Shown: positions 33,151-45,539, counted from the first letter of the stretch. The stretch is DNA of 64,000 nt from Diphasiastrum complanatum (GCA_029204225.1 MU831918.1:1-64000), one strand, 5' to 3'. Numbers and translations are program-made. Notes: a model not told the origin generated them from the sequence alone.

Positions 33151-34800
33151 TTACCTCCATACCACACGCTTGGCACTTCCTTTGAAATCTAGTTGCTCTT
33201 TTGTTGTCTTCGCGAGTTTCATTTTTGGCTCAATAGTTGCAACAAGTTTCTTTCTATACTGCAACTTAAAATCTGTGAAAAAGTCATCTAGTGACTCCAC
33301 ATTCTCCAGTTGCATTGGCCCTACATATGGAACACATCAACAACCACAAAATATACATGCAAATACTATGGAAACAAAAGGAATCAAGCTCAAAAAAGTA
33401 AAGTTTCCAAAAAATAGTACAATGACGATCAAACTTATGCAAAGTAATACACTCCTCCAAAACTTTGTGTGCCATTTCCAACAAATGTTACTCAAGCCAT
33501 GTCTCTTTTGCCACCCACAACCTGAAATCCTTGTCACTCCTTGGAATACCAAGTTGACCGCTCATCGGCCCCATACACCATTCAAGCCATTTACACTCTT
33601 TTTCACTTGAAACAGTTGAGCAATGTAGGTGATGTGACTTCTTCAGTCCTATGTTTATTCCCATGCTAGTCTTTTTTATGCTTGTCACCAACTCAAACCA
33701 ATCCAAACCTAATGCTGGGTTTACCATGCCCAACATTTTTTCCATTTTGTTGGTCCAACACAAGTGGACTATAGCTTCAGCATCTCTCAATGTTTTATGC
33801 GATTTGTCCAAGCCCGGTTTAAACTTGGCTCTTGCATCATCAAGCTCCTTATTTATGTCACTCTACAACAAACCACTCGAATTTGTGTAAATGATACAAA
33901 ATAGGCATAGACATGAAAAATGCCATACACATCACAAACGGATAGTTGAATACAATATAAAATCATACCAATGACAAAGTACATCAACCAATACATGAGC
34001 GAGCATGTATCTAGTGTGTGGATACCACATACTATTTCCACATTTTATTTCAATAGATCATATTCGTTCCACTTCAGCCAACTCAATTTCTGTGAACTTT
34101 TGTCTAAAGTATTCTATGGAGCACTTGATAAGATGCCTCACACTAAACAACTAATCCTCGAGCTTGGTCTTAACAATTCTTACTTCATTCAATCTACTCA
34201 CAACACAAAAAATTGTAAACAACTATTTATAGAAAAAATATTGAGTAATTGGCATGCGAGCCAAAGAAACATTACAACTTGTTCATCTGATTCATGGATG
34301 CTAGCAATTCTATGCCACTCTCAACATTGGATTGGATGAAGCTTGCTCGCAAAAGCACGTGTTTGCTCTTATCGCAAGCAAACTCCTCATTGATGGCCTC
34401 CATCCATCCAACAACACGATGGTTTCCATCCCAACATATAAACATGCGTCTTTGCAAGTCGCTCCATAATGGATTATGGGAAACTGTCTCATCAAATTCT
34501 GCACTCAAATTCTCCCATGTTGGATCCCAAAGCACTTTCACGTGATCCCTCACAAAAATATTTTGCCCAGAAGAAGTGTCCATGGATAGTACGAAGTCTC
34601 CCTTTTCCATCAAATAACCATCTTCTCTATATATCTGCTTCACACAAAGCTGCTCTTTCCCCCAATGGTTTGAATTGCTTTGTGTGACAATATCCTACAC
34701 AATGGAATCAAAGGTGGTGGTGTGTTTCTCTACAGCCTCAAATGATCCATTGTAACTAAAAGCATATCCAAAGAAAATGAGATTATGCTTGTAATGGAGA
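33150..34800 (-). pseudogene. Multi-exon locus with a DGNHR (ParB/sulfiredoxin-like) motif
   Basis: On the reverse strand, coding blocks occur in order. The first (about 34800-34272) contains YREDGYLMEKGDFVLSMDTS, HVKVLWDPTWENL and RRMFICWDGNHRVVGWMEAI. A short block lies near 34130-34060 (IEYFRQKFTEIELAEVERI). A third (about 33870-33488) has LDKSHKTLRDAEAIVHLCW and GIPRSDKDFRLWVAKETWLE. A last block (about 33330-33160) has ESLDDFFTDFKLQYRKKLVA. The DGNHR core resembles the nucleotide-binding/nuclease loop of ParB, sulfiredoxin and DGQHR proteins. An in-frame TAG near 34705 could be an exon edge or a lesion. Function is unknown. Confidence 0.45.
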
Positions 34801-35039
34801 AATGCAGTTTCTCAGGATGTTGCAGATGGGCTCTACAACAAAATATCTACGTGTTGGCAATGCTTACGATAATAGTTTGCATGAACTTAAAAGTTGGCTA
34901 GCCTAGTGGAGAAATTGAATGCATCGATGGGGAAAGTTTGTGGTTACGGTACGTCCTAAATATTGCATTGGGTGATTTCTCTGTGTTTGATGATAGGTCT
35001 AATTTATGTCACTTCTTTTTATCAATATGCTTGACACGG

Positions 35040-36165
35040 TAGTTTGTTGTAGATGATGGATGATGGGGATGAAGTGACAGTGCCAGTGACAAATTTGTCC
35101 GAGAGGTGGTCCACGACATAGGACAATTACAATCTGAAATGGACAATATATGAAGCTGCTATGGGAGATTTAGAAAATACAATCTTGCAAAGTGCAAGAA
35201 AAAAAGTCCTTTTTGTTAGGACGATATGTTGGTGATGGCCCAACATTCTAGAATCTCCTTGATAGAGTTTGTGCTAGAAGAAGAAATTCTATAGTAGGTG
35301 GTGCATTTTCTGGTAGCATTAATAGCTTCATGGAGAAAATAGACTTGACAGGAAAAGGACGAGATGTGAATGCACCAATGATAGATGTAAGACGAAAGAG
35401 ACCAGTAGATCAATGAAAAAATGTACTGCCAATGTTTCTCGTTGCCCAAACATAGAGCATGTACAAAGAGTGCGTGCAAAAACTAAGGGAAGTGTGGCAA
35501 GTTGCATCTGCTTACCACCTCCGATTGTGCCAGGGTGTGCATGCTTGCAACTATGTGCCAATATATTGGAAAGAGAACTAAACAATAGTTGGTGGGCCAT
35601 TAGGTGTCTCAGAATAGGGAGTACCATGTCTCCAACAATCAGCGGTGCGTTGAATCAGGGTAGTTATATTTTGGAGACACGTTCAACTAGGCACGATGTA
35701 CTGCAAGAAATGGATATGCCACATGATGCCAATCCAAATCACCCATGCACAAATTCTACACCAAACAAGACTTCTAGACGTAGCTAGATGAGACGCCGAT
35801 ATGGTATATCAAAAGCCACAAAAGAGAGGATGGAGAGGGGGTTGTCATTAAAATGTCTTGTTTGAGAGGTAACCAAACATCTTGAGGACAACGAGGAGTA
35901 ATTACAATGTCATTGAGAGTTTTGAAAGTTCAAATACAGGTCTTGTTTATCACATTTCAATATGCATAGAGCCTTCATGCACTTGTCCAGATTTCTCTCA
36001 AAACATGGCTTCAAATTTTTTTTTGCCATGTAAACATTTATATTTTGTTTATTTGTGTGTTAAGGGATTGGACGTGATCGAGAATATGTTCATTCACCAA
36101 CCAATTCTGGACAAGCAAGATTTTTTTCATGTGTTGGCATTGCCTTCACATAATATGGCATAACG
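35040..36165 (+). pseudogene. SWIM zinc-finger locus
   Basis: Forward-strand blocks: NLSERWSTT and LKWTIYEAAMGDLEN (about 35090-35170), then 35413-35787 with PNIEHVQRVRAKTKGSVASC and LQLCANILERELNNSWWAI, then 35882-36163 with a SWIM finger EPSCTCPDFSQNM ... PCKHLYFVYL (CxC...CxH, all four ligands present). The finger is a nucleic-acid-binding module often found at the C terminus of MULE/FAR1-type proteins, though no transposase core is visible here. Frames are broken between blocks. Related fragments at 8.8 and 18.1 kb mark it as a repeated family. It is divergent from the DGNHR locus. Confidence 0.5.
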
Positions 36166-36169
36166 ATCA

Positions 36170-37001
36170 CCAATCACTTTTGTTTTGTCAGTCAATGAGT
36201 GAAAAATATAGAAACAAAAACAGTCTGCCTAAGCCATCCTCACTTTTGGACAATGCAACTTTGTTTCTATTATATAGTAATGAAACTTTTTTTGTGCATC
36301 CTCAGATATAGTTTCACTTATATTTATTGTTGGATATTGCAATATCTCCCTTTTCGGTTTAATGTGGCATCGAATCTCATTTTATCATCTTCATTGGTGG
36401 ATAGTACAATCTTGGACTTTCACAACACCCTAAGCCGTAAGAAACTCAGATTTTTTTTTTTTAAATGATGGTTATTGCAATTCCAAATGAGTACTTGTTG
36501 CATTTGGTTCAGATTATTTACATTGAAACTCTAAATGTGGCTATTTAAGAATAAAACACTCACTAAACTCAGCAAATTGTCCAATCCCCTTATGAAGAAT
36601 GAATGACCTAATTTTTTTTTTTTTGGTTTAGATGTTGCAAGTCTCATTTACTTAATATAAATTAAAATCCCTCTTTTTTTATTCACCCTAATAATTTTTC
36701 ACTTTCTTTATAACTTGAAAATCCTGGGACAATCCATGGTATTAAAGTTTACCTGTTTTTTTTTTGGTAAGCATGTCACGTGAAACAGCTTGCATAGGGG
36801 AGCTATTTTTATGTTGTTGTATAGACACCCCTTTGTCTTGTAAGAGAGTAAAAAGAGAAAGCCTTTCTCCCAGATGTGCCATGATCCATCCCTTCAAATT
36901 TCATAGCTCTAGGCCAAGTGTGCACTTCACTTCAATAAATGACCGAATGTTGTGTTGCCGCTCGCAGCTCTATCCCAATCCCAAAATACCTCCGGGACTA
37001 T
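36170..37001. other. Gene-less T-rich interval downstream of the NPF gene
   Basis: No gene. Several poly-T runs (36451-36463, 36610-36625, 36756-36768). It contains the 3' flank of the reverse-strand NPF transporter; no confident poly(A) signal was assigned. Confidence 0.4.
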
Positions 37002-39140
37002 CTATAATCGACTAATCTGAACTTGCTCTCTCCACGATCTTCTGGATAGAAACTTCTTATATTTCTGCAATATTCTACTCCTTAACCAGAAACGAGGATT
37101 CTCAGCTGGTGCAGTGGTAAGATCAATTTGATTAATGGTTGGTACTCTCGTCAATTTCTTTGATTCCGGGACGTTTGTGGCAGGATGACTGCTGTGAGAG
37201 TTTTCTTCTTGATCTCTTTCCAGAGGTAAAATCTCCTCGAACTTTGGACTTTTGTAGTGCCATGCCCAGAACAAGTAGCTGAGCAGATTTAGGAAGTTGA
37301 GCAGTGCTTGGAGCCAGTAGAAATAGCTGAGCTTACTGCGGTTCAAGTTGTTCTGCAGCCAGCCTCCGCTTTTGCCATTGCTGGTAGTTTTGTTCACTAC
37401 TGACACAAGCCCACTGCTGAAGAAGTTCCCCAACGCGATGGAAACAAACGATAAAGACGTGGACATGCTTCGCATACTAGGTGGTGAATGGCTGTACAAA
37501 AATTCCATCAACCCAACGAATGTGAACATGTCTGCAAGCCCAAGGATGAAGTATTGCGGAGCAAGCCAGTAGATTTTGAGAGGGATTCTGGCTTTCGGAT
37601 CATCAAGAAGTGAATGATCTGTAGCGACATCCACTCGCTTCATCTCAACCAAGGCGGCCACTATCATGGAGAGCATGGATAGAGCCAAACCTGTCCCAAT
37701 CCTCTGCAGATGAGTGATTCCCTGCGTTTGTCCAGTGAGGCGGCGTGCTAATGGAATGATTAGAAGGTCGTAGACAGGAAGAAAACCTATTTGAACGATT
37801 AGAGGGAAGGATAAGAACGATGCCGGGGGGATTTCGAAATGACTCCCTATCCTGCGATCCATGGTGTTTCCCTGTCCCACGTAAAATGTCTGAATCTGTG
37901 AAAGAGCGCTATTCATGATGATCGTGCTGGCAAATATAGGCAAAATATGGACCATCGCTTTGACTTCTTCTACCTCTGTAACGGTACAGAGGCGCCAAGG
38001 CGATGCTGGCTGATTTCCATCTAATCGACTTGTGCTGGCATCTGTTATAATAGCCGCGTTGTCAAAAAACCTGCCATGAAGAATCGTATCTGGTTATCCA
38101 ATCGCAAAAACTGACTGAAAGATTTGATGAGAAATAAATTAATGCTGCTAATTTCTGCTCGCATATCTTGAGGAGCCATGAAATCACAGAATTTCTGAAA
38201 ATGCACGCATAATTAGACAGATATGAAGGCTGGTTTCTTACCTGAGATTGTGTGTGTGATGCATTTTGTATGCTCGATATCTAGACTGGTGAGCATCTTG
38301 AATTTCGTATAACTCTCTCTCAGAAGCCAAATTTTGAACTTTTCTATTTCTAAACGCTGAGACCACAACCTGAGCTATTCGTGTAAGTGGACTTCCAACG
38401 CGCTCTTTAGACTTGTAATGGCATGATCCTAAAGAGATCGTTACCAAACCTGCAAGCATGGCCACGAACGCTATACCAAAGCCCAAAGAGTGAGAAACGT
38501 TATCCTGCACGTACACCAACACAGTGACGCCGATGAGCGCGCCCATGCAGAAACTGAACCAAAACCAGTTGAAAAATGTTGAAATCATTATCTCATCTTC
38601 AGGATCGCGCTCGTTAAATTGGTCTGCACCCAGCGCTGGCAGATTGGGCTTGAGTATCCCAGTTCCAGTAGCGACCAGGTAAAGACCTAAGAAGAAGACG
38701 GCCTTCTTCAACCCTTGTTCGTGGCAAGAATGAGCAACTAGGGAGGTACATGGCAATGGCTTTAAAGAAGACAAGGCTGTAGAGAGGGTCATAACGAAAT
38801 AGCCCTGGATAGAAAAGACAAATTGTTTGATTTAGAAGTCAATTAGAATCTGGAGAAGACTGATGATAATGAAAGCTTTATACGATATCATTTCTGGGGG
38901 TGTAGTAGATAATCACAAGCATACCAGTAGCTGAATGGTCACCGCAATTAAAAGCGTGGAAAACCTGCTCAGCCATGTGTCGGAAATAAATCCTCCTACA
39001 AGGGAGATCAGGTATGCTGCTCCCATGAAGTTGGTCGCTCCATTTGCTGAGGACGTGATTGGGAAGTGCATTACTTTGAAGAGATATTCGAACAAGTTCA
39101 CAGCAACAGATAGGTACGCCATTGTTTCCATGGCCTCCAT
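37002..39140 (-). CDS. NPF (NRT1/PTR) family transporter, three exons, first exon not found
   Basis: A proton-coupled nitrate, peptide or hormone transporter of the plasma membrane or tonoplast, MFS fold. Exons on the reverse strand: 39140 (or further upstream) to 38925, 38804-38242 and 38070-37002. All internal junctions are GT-AG and keep the frame (phases 0 and 2), giving about 615 codons. Visible landmarks: EAMETMAYLSVAVNLFEYL (the ExxE[RK] region of TM1), TNFMGAAYLISLVGGFISDTW (TM2), FFLGLYLVATGTGILKPNLP (TM4), FNWFWFSFCMGALIGV, WRLCTVTEVEEVKAMVHILP (entry to TM7), PQYFILGLADMFTFVGLMEF and YFYWLQALLNFLNLLSYLFW. The N-terminal 30-50 residues should come from an earlier exon that I could not find. 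An in-frame TGA lies just upstream (about 39165), after a possible acceptor zone. The Arg of ExxER is Thr here. Substrate cannot be predicted. Confidence 0.9.
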
Positions 39141-39179
39141 GACTGTTGCATTAATAGCTAATCAGCTCCCTTGGAACAT

Positions 39180-40300
39180 CGTCCATCAATGGAAAACTTA
39201 ATTTATGATTCTACAAACTGCGAAGCATAAGCTTGATGTGCTATAGTTTGAAATAGCAATCACAGAAGCTGTGGTCTGGAGTTGATATTTACATAGAATA
39301 AAAGGGGCTGAGGTCCAGCCGGAAGAATTGGCAATGATAGCTGCCGCAGGGATCGGACACATATTGAGAGTTGCAGTGATTATCTAGATAATTGTGGACG
39401 ATTACAAGAACATAGGAGCTTCGTTGATGTTAGAGATAGAGCATAACCGCCTTGAAGATAGGAGCAAAATTCATGTTAGAGATACTATTGGGTAATTAAG
39501 TCGTTTATACTCGCTCGAGCTCATTATAAGTCAGGTGTTAAAATTCAAGGGATTTTAAAATTCAAAACGAAATTACCATTTAGTGGAACCTTGATACATG
39601 AGTAGCAAATACTAACCAACCACTCCTGCTCAATCCACAATCGAAATAAAAAACGCCTCAAGTGCAATGACCATAATGTTCCTTTTGCATAATACACAGA
39701 CATGCGACTAAGAAAATTTTGACAGCTTTCACACAACCAGGATAGCTAACCAGCTTGACTCACCATTGCGTGGTAGCAGCTGATAAGCTGCTTGCTAGTC
39801 GCCTTAAAATCTCAAAAAATAGAACACTATCTTATGGTTTTGACTGTTATAAGCTCACTGTATATCGGCACAAGTGCTGCGGGCACGAACAAGTACTCCT
39901 GCTTATCCATGATCCACATATGCCTTCCCAGTGTTAGCCCATTAAAGATCTGCAGCCGTATGACAGGGATCTGCTCCAATCCGATGCAGATGACGGCAAA
40001 AGTTGATAACGCACATATATCTGCCAGGCCGGGGAAAAAAACAAAGAGAGTCCGGACAGGAAATAGCAGCACCATTAGAAAGGAGCACTACGACATTTAG
40101 ATGACGAAGAAGATGAAGGACGGAAAGGGAAAAAGGGAAGGAAAGGAGGACATAACAAAAAGATGACAACGAGTGGACGTACAAAAGAGAAAGAAAGATA
40201 ACTAGAATGTACGAAAGTAAATGAGGAGGAGACTTAGTCCATCAATAACAAGTGATCTTCCAAGAGGATATGAAGAGCTATGAAGAAAAATATAAGGACT
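39180..40300. other. Upstream flank of the NPF gene, no gene recognised
   Basis: No convincing coding region. It should hold the promoter and missing first exon of the reverse-strand transporter. I searched for the usual D-x-x-G-x-P-A/V-x-R-x-x-x-G-G start block without finding it. Confidence 0.4.
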
Positions 40301-40427
40301 AGGTAGCGTGCGTGAGCAGGCCCGCTACCGGCTGTAGCATGCAACCTTTATGCACCGAGCCGCCCTGCGACGAGGTGCATTGAAGGCTGCTTGCTACTAG
40401 GTAGCAGGTCTGCTCAAGCCTGCTAAC
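40301..40427. repeat. GC-rich imperfect foldback, about 55-bp arms
   Basis: The left arm (about 40301-40356, aggtagcgtgcgtgagcagg...tttatgcacc) pairs with the right arm (about 40373-40427, ggtgcattgaaggctgcttg...) over most of its length around a loop of about 16 bases. The strongest paired parts are GAGCAGGCCCGCTACC with GGTAGCAGGTCTGCTC and GTAGCATGCAACCTTTATGCACC with its near complement. It stands out by GC content against AT-rich flanks. A MITE or hairpin RNA precursor are possible. Confidence 0.65.
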
Positions 40428-40708
40428 GGGCATAATTGAAGTTTGAGCCTTTCAATTGAAAGGCCCAAACTAACATGAGTTTAAACATTTGTGGTCAGAT
40501 CCAATTAAAATCTGCCACCTGTCCACTATGAGCCCAAACACCAATTATGAGCAAAAAAGCTTCACTCTTTAAATAAATATAACTGTAATACTTAATTGAC
40601 GTTCCCATATTTTTGGGATTTTTAGGCCCTATATTATTTTGCATAATATAGGCCCCAGTCATCTTTTTCTATTTTTAGATTAAAATTGTTCCCAGGTGCG
40701 ACAACGCG

Positions 40709-40710
<2 letters not shown>

Positions 40711-40778
<68 letters not shown>

Positions 40779-40938
40779 CGTGTGGAGGGAGAGAGCGGAG
40801 AGAGAGGATAGAGTGCGAAGGGAGAGAAGGAGAGGGTGGAGAGAGGATAAAGCATGGAGGGGAAGAGAGAGAGAGAGAGAGCGAGGAGAGAGAGCGTGCA
40901 GAGGGGGAGAGAGAGACCGTAGAGAGAGAGAGAGCACG

Positions 40939-40996
<58 letters not shown>
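40711..40996. repeat. Compound GA-rich microsatellite
   Basis: Two long pure GA runs (40711-40771, 40939-40996) surround a degenerate GA/GGAGAGCG-rich centre. The long open frames on both strands are artefacts. Confidence 0.95.
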
Positions 40997-40998
<2 letters not shown>

Positions 40999-40999
40999 G

Positions 41000-42110
41000 T
41001 GGCATTTCAAACTCATATTATTTTGAAGATCTTGCTCTATAAGAATTCCAAGAATAAAACTTAATAGCCAAGACAAATTCTATAGAAATATGTCTCTTTG
41101 TTGATTGTGGACTTATTTATGGATGAATTCAAATATTTGCACAATATAATGCTCTAGAATATTCTTTTGTGCAAAACCTAACTATAAGAGAAAAGCAATA
41201 ATGAAATCAAACCACTTTTGAATATAAAATAGTGAAAATCATTAGGACATTATAATTCAAATTTGTTGGAAACTTTTATATAATGCAAAAAAAATTCATC
41301 CTTAGAATTTTGGGGAAAGTTACCAAGTTGCCAAACAATGCTTCAATGTAGCATTTCCACCTACAATTTGTATTATTTTTTGAACTATAAAGTTTGGCCC
41401 AAAAAAACTAAGAGATAGAATATAAAAGTTGAAACTACATGACCTTTCATGTTGTCAAATCATCAATCTTGTGGTCCACATAAAGTTTTTTAAGCATATA
41501 ATGCACTTTAATATCTCCATAAAGAATTTAGACCTCAAAGTCAAACGTGTGGGCCAGCATAGAAAACATCAATCGTAAAGATAAAATCCTTGAGAATGGT
41601 TCATTCATTTATTTTTTCTCTCGTATGTCCTCATGTTTGCATCAATTTGCACTCAAAATAATGACCTCAAGGAGAGGAAAGAAAGTCCTTACCAACTCGT
41701 CGTCACTTAGGGAGGACATCCAATCATTTAGTTGTGAAAAATGATTTTTTTAGTAACCTTTCCACTAAGTTCAACTCTTGTTTGTTTATGGCTCAGCCTT
41801 TGCCTTCATGTTAATTTTCTGGGAGTTAAGCGTCACTAAACAATCCATTGTCGATCACATTAATATCTTTCTCTTATATACAACAATGATATTACTTTGC
41901 ACAAGCATCATTATGTACAATATTAACATTATTAGTCCACATTATAGAAACGGCCAAATTTTCACCTGTGTGGGCTCTTAGATGTCTTCTCCTTCACAAG
42001 CAAACTAGAATCAGAACTCAATTCTCTATTGCCACTTGTAGCACTTGTATCCAACTTGCCTATGGTGGGGTAACCCTGCATCTTACAAGCAGTGCCCTGG
42101 TTGGCCCCAA
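41000..42110. other. AT-rich interval without recognised gene
   Basis: No coding domain or repeat structure recognised. The forward frames at 41547-41744 and 41778-41981 resemble nothing known to me. Confidence 0.4.
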
Positions 42111-42465
42111 TGCAGCAACATTTACACATTTTGAAATATTATTTGTGGTAAACACTTGAATAGTTGCCCGTTGTGCCCAAACAATGTGGGTAGGATATGA
42201 AAACATGCATATCCAACAAAACTTGGCAATGCATTCAAAATAGACACAAAGCTACATCCATTATTTTACGACCATGTGTTGTTTCTCCAACTACAAACAT
42301 GAGCGGCAAAGCCTCGATCACATTGCAGCAACATTTACACATTTTAAAATATTATTCGTGGTAAACATTTGAATAGTTGCTCGTTGTGCCCAAACAATGT
42401 GGGCAGGATTTGAAAACTTGCATATCCAACAGAACTTGGCAATGCATTCAAAATAGACAAAAGAT
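42111..42465. repeat. 213-bp tandem repeat, second unit split by a Copia insertion
   Basis: Unit 1 is 42111-42323 and starts tgcagcaacatttacacatt. Unit 2 starts at 42324 and runs to 42465, where the Copia LTR begins. The rest of unit 2 (ctacatccattattttacaa ... gcctcgat) resumes at about 47003-47073 beyond the element. Units differ at about a dozen sites. The duplication therefore predates the Copia insertion. Confidence 0.85.
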
Positions 42466-43166
42466 TGTGAAAGTACTGTACTTTAGGACCATAAATGGAT
42501 CTACAAAAGATCCACAAGAGTGATTGGATGCTTGCTTAACAATCTATCAGAAAACTAGACACAAAAAAGTTGATCTAGATTGGCAATTTGACAAACAACA
42601 AGCATTAACAATCAAAAGCATTGATCAACATTGAAATCCGAGCCCACATGTGTGTACTACAGGCTGTAGTACGGCCTTCAACTTGAGAAACAAGTAGAAA
42701 TTGATTTGGTTTCATTTGGATCACAAAAACTCAATGTACATAGTGAACTAGCTTGAGATTGCCAATGAGCTCCAAAAATATTCTATCTTCTCACTATGGA
42801 GAGAGGGAATACATAGCAAATTCGACTTCCTTCTTGAAGTTAGGTGGATTTCCAGCATGTAATAAGGAAGTTAACTCACTCTCCTTGACCTAAAATGAAA
42901 CCCTAGTCTATTTCCTAGAGTTATGCTTGGTAGGTAGCTAGTTGGTCAAATTTTCATCTTAAACTTAGGTGTAGGTCCTATAAAGTAGGGATGACTACCA
43001 AATAGACATGACCAACTCTCTTGACTTGACCTAACCTATATTAGGAGTGGGTTGCCATGTGGAATCTTGGACTTACATGTGTGGAACCCAATTATACACA
43101 ATATTTACAATGTTCTACACGGTCTTTGATCAAGCTAGATTTGCCAATTTTTGGCAATTCTTCACA
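42466..43166 (-). mobile_element. 3' LTR of the Copia at 42.5-47.0 kb
   Basis: 701 bp. The right end (ttcaca at 43161-43166) adjoins the purine tract (gaggaggag on the reverse strand, 43167-43175) that marks a 3' LTR. Confidence 0.9.
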
Positions 43167-43367
43167 CTCCTCCTCAAATTTAGCTTGATCTATCTACAAC
43201 TCTCTTGCTAGATGAATGAATGCTTTTAGAAGTGTCTAAAAAATCCAGCTACAAACAAGGAACTTTTGAGACGAATGATGTCCATGAAGGATCTTTCACC
43301 ACCTCTTAGAGGATCCCTTACAAGATGTTCCATAAATGTGTCTATATACATGTAGCACTCTTCAAAA

Positions 43368-43877
43368 CTAAACATTATGCCCAGCCATGGATTCCAAGGC
43401 ATTTTGTGCACTTGAAGATACATCAGTAAAACTATTAAGTGCATACATATTGTTGCCAAAGACAACTTGCCTTGCTTGATCCATATGATTGAGCCTAGAT
43501 GGCTCCATCTTGATACTCATGGTTCTTCTTGGAGTCCTCAGGTCTTGAACTTGCTCCTCCACTTGACTTGACTCCAAACCATCAATGAATTGAATAAGGT
43601 GTTGATCCAAAGGTGCTTCTTCAAGTTTACAAATCTTCCACTCTTGAAAGATCACATTTCCACCATTGACAAATTCTTTGGTTGAAAACAAGTAGATTCT
43701 ACAATCTCTACTTGAAGAGCAAAACACTACCATTATTCCTATAATTGAAATAGGATAATCTTTGGTCCTTACATTGGAATGATCATGCACAAAGCATGTG
43801 GACACAAAGATTTCCAAAGCAAATGATGTTTCATCTTTTATGACTCTATTCAAACTATTACAAAAATAGTTATCCAA
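43368..43877 (-). pseudogene. Copia integrase C-terminal remnant
   Basis: The reverse strand reads DHSNVRTKDYPISIIGIMVV, then a CRIYLFSTKEFVNGGNVIF block, the counterpart of the Copia VGYSxxSKGYRLYxPxTKKFxxSRDVxF motif. The linker DLRTPRRT and KARQVVFGNN-type sequence that precede RT follow. RT is absent and the frame continues into unrelated sequence. It overlaps the end of the preceding frame out of phase, at the scar of the integrase-core deletion. Confidence 0.6.
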
Positions 43878-45396
43878 TGAAATTGCTTTATCAACAACGT
43901 CTTGTCATACAAAGTAATAAACACCATGAATCTTAAAGGTAAGAAACAAGTCACCTCATGTCTACTACTACTTTCCAAAAAGTATTCAAAGATAGTAGAC
44001 TCTCCAATGCTCACCACCCTTGCAAGATGCACACTTGAATGGACAATTTGCATGCAATTCGATGACTCGGCCTTTGTCATTGAGGACTCCCTTGGAACTC
44101 TCATGCTTTGAGGCTGATCCTCAAGATCTTCCTCCTTTTGATGCTCCTCCTCAATGCAAGCAAGATCACACTTTGCCAAGATCTCCTCTTGAGTGATCTC
44201 CTCCTTTGCCAAGCTCATTCTCTCAAAAGCAACACTAGCTTCCAACTTAAACAATCTTCCATGCTTAAATCCCTTTGCAATGCAAACATCATTCTTCAAG
44301 ATGAAACAAACACCATGATTAAAGTGGACATCCAAACCACTTTCTAAGAGTAGACCAACACTAAGCATATTCTTGGTGATTGATGGTACATAAAGGACAT
44401 TTTCTAGATCCATGCATTTTGAGGATTCTAGACACAAAGAGATGGTGCCAACACCATCTATCCTACACTCTTCATCATTTGCAGTAAAGACAAACTTTTT
44501 AGCATCATAGAAATAGTGGAAGGTTAAGAAAAAGTCCTTTTCACGAGACATGTGGGAGCTAGCCCCACTGTCGATCCACCAATTGTCTCTTGAATTGCTA
44601 TTGCTTGTTGGTGAGGATGTAGATGCCATCAAGAATACATCTACTTCATCCTCCTCCTCCTCCTTTGCAAGGTTTCCTTGTTTGTCCTCCTCTACTTGTG
44701 CTCTTAGCCTCTTGTAGCATTCAGATGCATAATGCCCCTTCTTTCCACAAAATAAGCATTTTTGCTTTGACTTGTCCTTTGAGCTTGATGCGTCATCCTC
44801 TTCTTTAGCCTCCTTTGGATGCTTCTTCTTTCCATTGGTCTTCTTTTTGCCCTTGAATGAGAAATTGGCTTTCTCATCACCATCCTGCAAAGACAAGGAA
44901 CTCATCCTAGACTTTGCATGGAGCATCCTACACTCTTCAGCCACTAATACACTATGAAGTCTTTCTATAGTTGGCAAAGTGTCTTGGATGGCAAAACTTT
45001 GGACCAAATTTGCAAAGTCATCTCCTAGACCATTAAGGACAATTTGTACAAGCTCTCCATCATGAATCTTCTCTCCAATGGAAGCCAACTCCCTATTTAC
45101 AGACTTGATTCTGAGTACATAATCTTGTGCACTCTCCTCACTTCTATGTTTTGCAAAATTTGATTTCTAAGCATAAGAACTCTAGAAGTGTTGCTAGACT
45201 CATAGGTTGATAATAAAGACTCCTTCTTGTATCTAGCTAACTCATGTGCACCTAGAGGTTCATCTTCATCTTCAATCAAGAACTCATAAAGGTCTTGGAG
45301 CACCAAGAGTGACTCCATCCTAACCTTCCAAATAGCATAATTTGTAGAATTCAACCTCTCACTAGCTTCTAGAAGGTATGCTCCAGCGGATCCCAT
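43850..45396 (-). pseudogene. Copia gag-protease-pre-integrase (deleted and frame-shifted)
   Basis: The gag ATG is at 45396 (MGSAGAYLLEASERLNSTNY). Compared with the relative at 60.8 kb, about 40 residues are missing after ELARYKK, and a frameshift follows NQILQ. From about 45088 one long frame contains IHDGELVQIVLNGLGDDF, the knuckle CLFCGKKGHYASEC, the protease WWIDSGASSHM (catalytic DSG), CRIDGVGTISLCLES and VLYVPSITKNMLSVG. It then passes into pre-integrase and a deletion scar. It would make part of a gag-protease protein at most. Confidence 0.8.
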
Positions 45397-45539
45397 CTTA
45401 CTAGTGACTTCTACAAACAAGAAATAGATTTGATTGACTTAAAACTCACAAAGGTCTCACACTTGCAGTGTTTCACTCAAATTTGATTTCTAATCCAACA
45501 AATGGACTTATAATCACAGTTCTATCACTCCCTCACAAA

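Noticed and set aside
40634..41076. Five overlapping open frames of 85-133 residues on both strands
   Set aside because: They follow the compound GA microsatellite; composition artefact.
44623..44957. Forward frames opposite the Copia gag
   Set aside because: Shadows of the reverse-strand gag-protease frame.
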